Position numbers and translations under genes: made by a program. From positions 1 through 6,559 of the forward strand of contig CAYPEF010000117.1 of assembly GCA_964409675.1 (NCBI GenBank): a stretch of DNA of 6,559 bases, given 5' to 3'. Under the pieces are notes generated by a model. It did no database searches, was not told where the DNA came from, and was given only the letters and a program-made list of their open reading frames with translations. Origin of the DNA: CAYMDD01 sp964409675. GTDB lineage: Bacteria; Pseudomonadota; Alphaproteobacteria; Rickettsiales; SXRF01. Every line of letters begins with the position of its first letter. Positions within the stretch are counted from its first letter, which is position 1. Positions 5,599 to 6,559 of the stretch are shown piece by piece.

Positions 5599-6330
5599 TC
5601 AGCCACGTTGTGGTGGTTTGCGGTTACCATGCGCGAAATTAGCCGGGTCGATTGCAGAAGTGGGCTGTGGTTTTTGCCCTGCATCCTGTTCCGGGCTTGA
5701 AAGGCCTAATTGGTCGCGTGCAAAATTCAGGAATGTCTCGCCTGTGATCTCAGCAGTATCTTGATTATATTCATTTACTCCGGGAAGTTCACGAGGGACG
5801 CTTATATCTGGGCGGATTTGCTTTAAACGTGGGCTTAAATTAATCAGAACACCCGTTATATCTGCTGTATCAAAATAGGTATGACTATCATCTCCGGGTT
5901 TGGTTGGCTTTTCAAGGGGGTTCTCAGGATCATTCAATCGCTGTTTAGGATCGTATGTGTAGTTTTCTACATGCAGATGATCTTCAACATACCGGGTGAT
6001 GACATCTCCAACGGTATCCTTTAATTTGTCATCAATGCTTTCGCGGAGTTGATGTATTAGCGTGCTGCCCGTAAGTTTTGTTTCTCTGCTGTTTGGATCG
6101 TCCTGCGGGTGTCCGGTAGCAAATTGTTCAATATCAGGCAGGCTGATCTCTAATCCATATTGATACTTAATCTCCTTGCGCAGCCTGATCTGCATGTCGA
6201 CTAAATCTAAACTATCAATCCTCATCTCATGCAAAGGCGTATTGGGGGTGTATATTGCATTAGGAGCGATTTGCTTAATAACATTCTCAACGAGCTTTGG
6301 CAGGTATTCATCAATAGGCGGCGTTTTCAT
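5599..6330 (-). CDS. Acyl carrier protein-like domain with a long tail of unknown function, 243 aa
   Basis: Residues about 5-100 look like an acyl carrier (PP-binding) domain. There is a first helix (EYLPKLVENVIKQI, 8-21), a loop, the phosphopantetheine-type motif D39-S40-L41-D42 at the start of a second helix (to about 54), then GLEISLPDIEQFATG (59-73), and a last helix TGSTLIHQLRESI (87-99). Ser40 would carry the prosthetic group. The second helix is unusual: where E. coli ACP has several glutamates, this one has R49, R51, K52 and K55. After residue 100 comes about 140 residues I do not recognise. These contain two near-identical motifs, DTADITG (154-160) and DTAEITG (191-197), and end in a Pro/Gln-rich basic tail. 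There is no signal peptide, membrane segment or cysteine. The gene is AT-richer than its neighbours and sits between rplT and pheS. No acyltransferase or ketosynthase gene is nearby. The ribosome-binding site is only a purine-rich stretch. The carrier-domain call is likely but not proven. Confidence 0.7.
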   Translation of the reverse strand: MKTPPIDEYLPKLVENVIKQIAPNAIYTPNTPLHEMRIDSLDLVDMQIRLRKEIKYQYGLEISLPDIEQFATGHPQDDPNSRETKLTGSTLIHQLRESIDDKLKDTVGDVITRYVEDHLHVENYTYDPKQRLNDPENPLEKPTKPGDDSHTYFDTADITGVLINLSPRLKQIRPDISVPRELPGVNEYNQDTAEITGETFLNFARDQLGLSSPEQDAGQKPQPTSAIDPANFAHGNRKPPQRG

Positions 6331-6382
6331 AAGCGTATATCTTTCTTTTCTTGATTTTTTAGTATCACGAGTTGCTTATAAT

Positions 6383-6417
6383 AAAAAAAGCGCTGCCTTT
6401 TGAGGGGCAGCGCTTTT
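6383..6417 (-). terminator. Intrinsic terminator of rplT
   Basis: A perfect 12-bp stem, AAAAGCGCTGCC (6386-6397) with GGCAGCGCTTTT (6406-6417), has an 8-base loop. On the minus strand it is followed by a run of seven Ts (6389..6383). It starts two bases after the rplT stop, so it should end the rplT transcript and isolate it from the carrier-protein-like gene and pheS. The A-rich side could also give modest termination in the opposite direction. Confidence 0.92.
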
Positions 6418-6419
6418 AA

Positions 6420-6559
6420 CTAGGCCGCCTGCACAGCGGCGGCTTTGGCCTGTTCGGCGATGGCCTTGAAGGCCGCAGGTTCGTGGATGGCGAGGTCGGA
6501 GAGAACCTTGCGGTCCATGTCGATACCGGCTTTGGCGAGGCCGCCCATGAACTGCGAGT
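6420..6559 (-). CDS. rplT: 50S ribosomal protein L20, C-terminal fragment
   Basis: The last 46 codons read through SQFMGGLAKAGIDMDRKVLS, then end IAEQAKAAAVQAA and a TAG at 6422..6420. This matches the L20 C-terminus of other bacteria (F-x-x-G-L-x-K-A-x-[IV]-x-[ILM]-[DN]-R-K-[IV]-L-[AS]-D-[IL]-A). L20 binds 23S rRNA and is needed for early 50S subunit assembly; in some bacteria it also represses its own operon. The 5' part, and presumably rpmI and infC, lie beyond the right edge. Composition is GC-rich like pheS and pheT, and the gene is closed by a strong terminator. Confidence 0.95.
   Translation of the reverse strand, partial: SQFMGGLAKAGIDMDRKVLSDLAIHEPAAFKAIAEQAKAAAVQAA

Noticed and set aside
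1..6559. CRISPR array, tRNA or rRNA genes, insertion sequence transposase
   Set aside because: No regularly spaced direct repeats, no cloverleaf-like sequence and no transposase-like open frame were seen on either strand.

Overview
The window looks like chromosomal DNA from an alphaproteobacterium of moderately high GC. Two signs point there. The PheS subunit ends in a short extension after its last conserved block, a C-terminus I associate with alphaproteobacterial PheS. The gaps between genes hold GC-rich palindromic repeats of a kind common in that class. The genus cannot be named from the sequence alone.

Layout, left to right. Positions 1-53 are the 5' end of purB on the minus strand. 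An AT-rich gap follows, then an unrecognised plus-strand gene (200-997). Its stop codon overlaps, tail to tail, the stop of a minus-strand AlkA-like DNA glycosylase (994-1614). A 190-bp gap holds two inverted copies of a two-hairpin repeat. Then come pheT (1806-4214) and pheS (4324-5391) on the minus strand, the two subunits of phenylalanyl-tRNA synthetase. They are separated by an 88-bp inverted pair of palindromes. Upstream of pheS is a 207-bp AT-rich gap with one more palindrome and a possible micro-ORF. Next is a minus-strand gene (5599-6330) whose first ~100 residues look like an acyl carrier protein, followed by a tail of unknown function. The window ends with a strong intrinsic terminator and the 3' end of rplT (ribosomal protein L20), both on the minus strand.

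How it fits together. rplT followed by pheS and pheT is a widely conserved bacterial translation cluster (infC-rpmI-rplT-pheS-pheT). Here it is split by the rplT terminator and by the AT-richer carrier-protein-like gene. The two unrecognised genes (200-997 and 5599-6330) are both visibly AT-richer than pheS, pheT, rplT and the glycosylase, both lack cysteine, and both contain a Pro/Gln-rich segment. They look like accessory genes set among core genes.

The most interesting signals are the carrier-protein-like gene with its unusual helix and tail, and the repeats. The repeats occur as inverted pairs resembling REPINs (paired REP sequences). Their stems differ between copies in ways that keep base pairing. 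One of them appears to have inserted between pheS and pheT and duplicated the sequence that forms the pheT ribosome-binding site.
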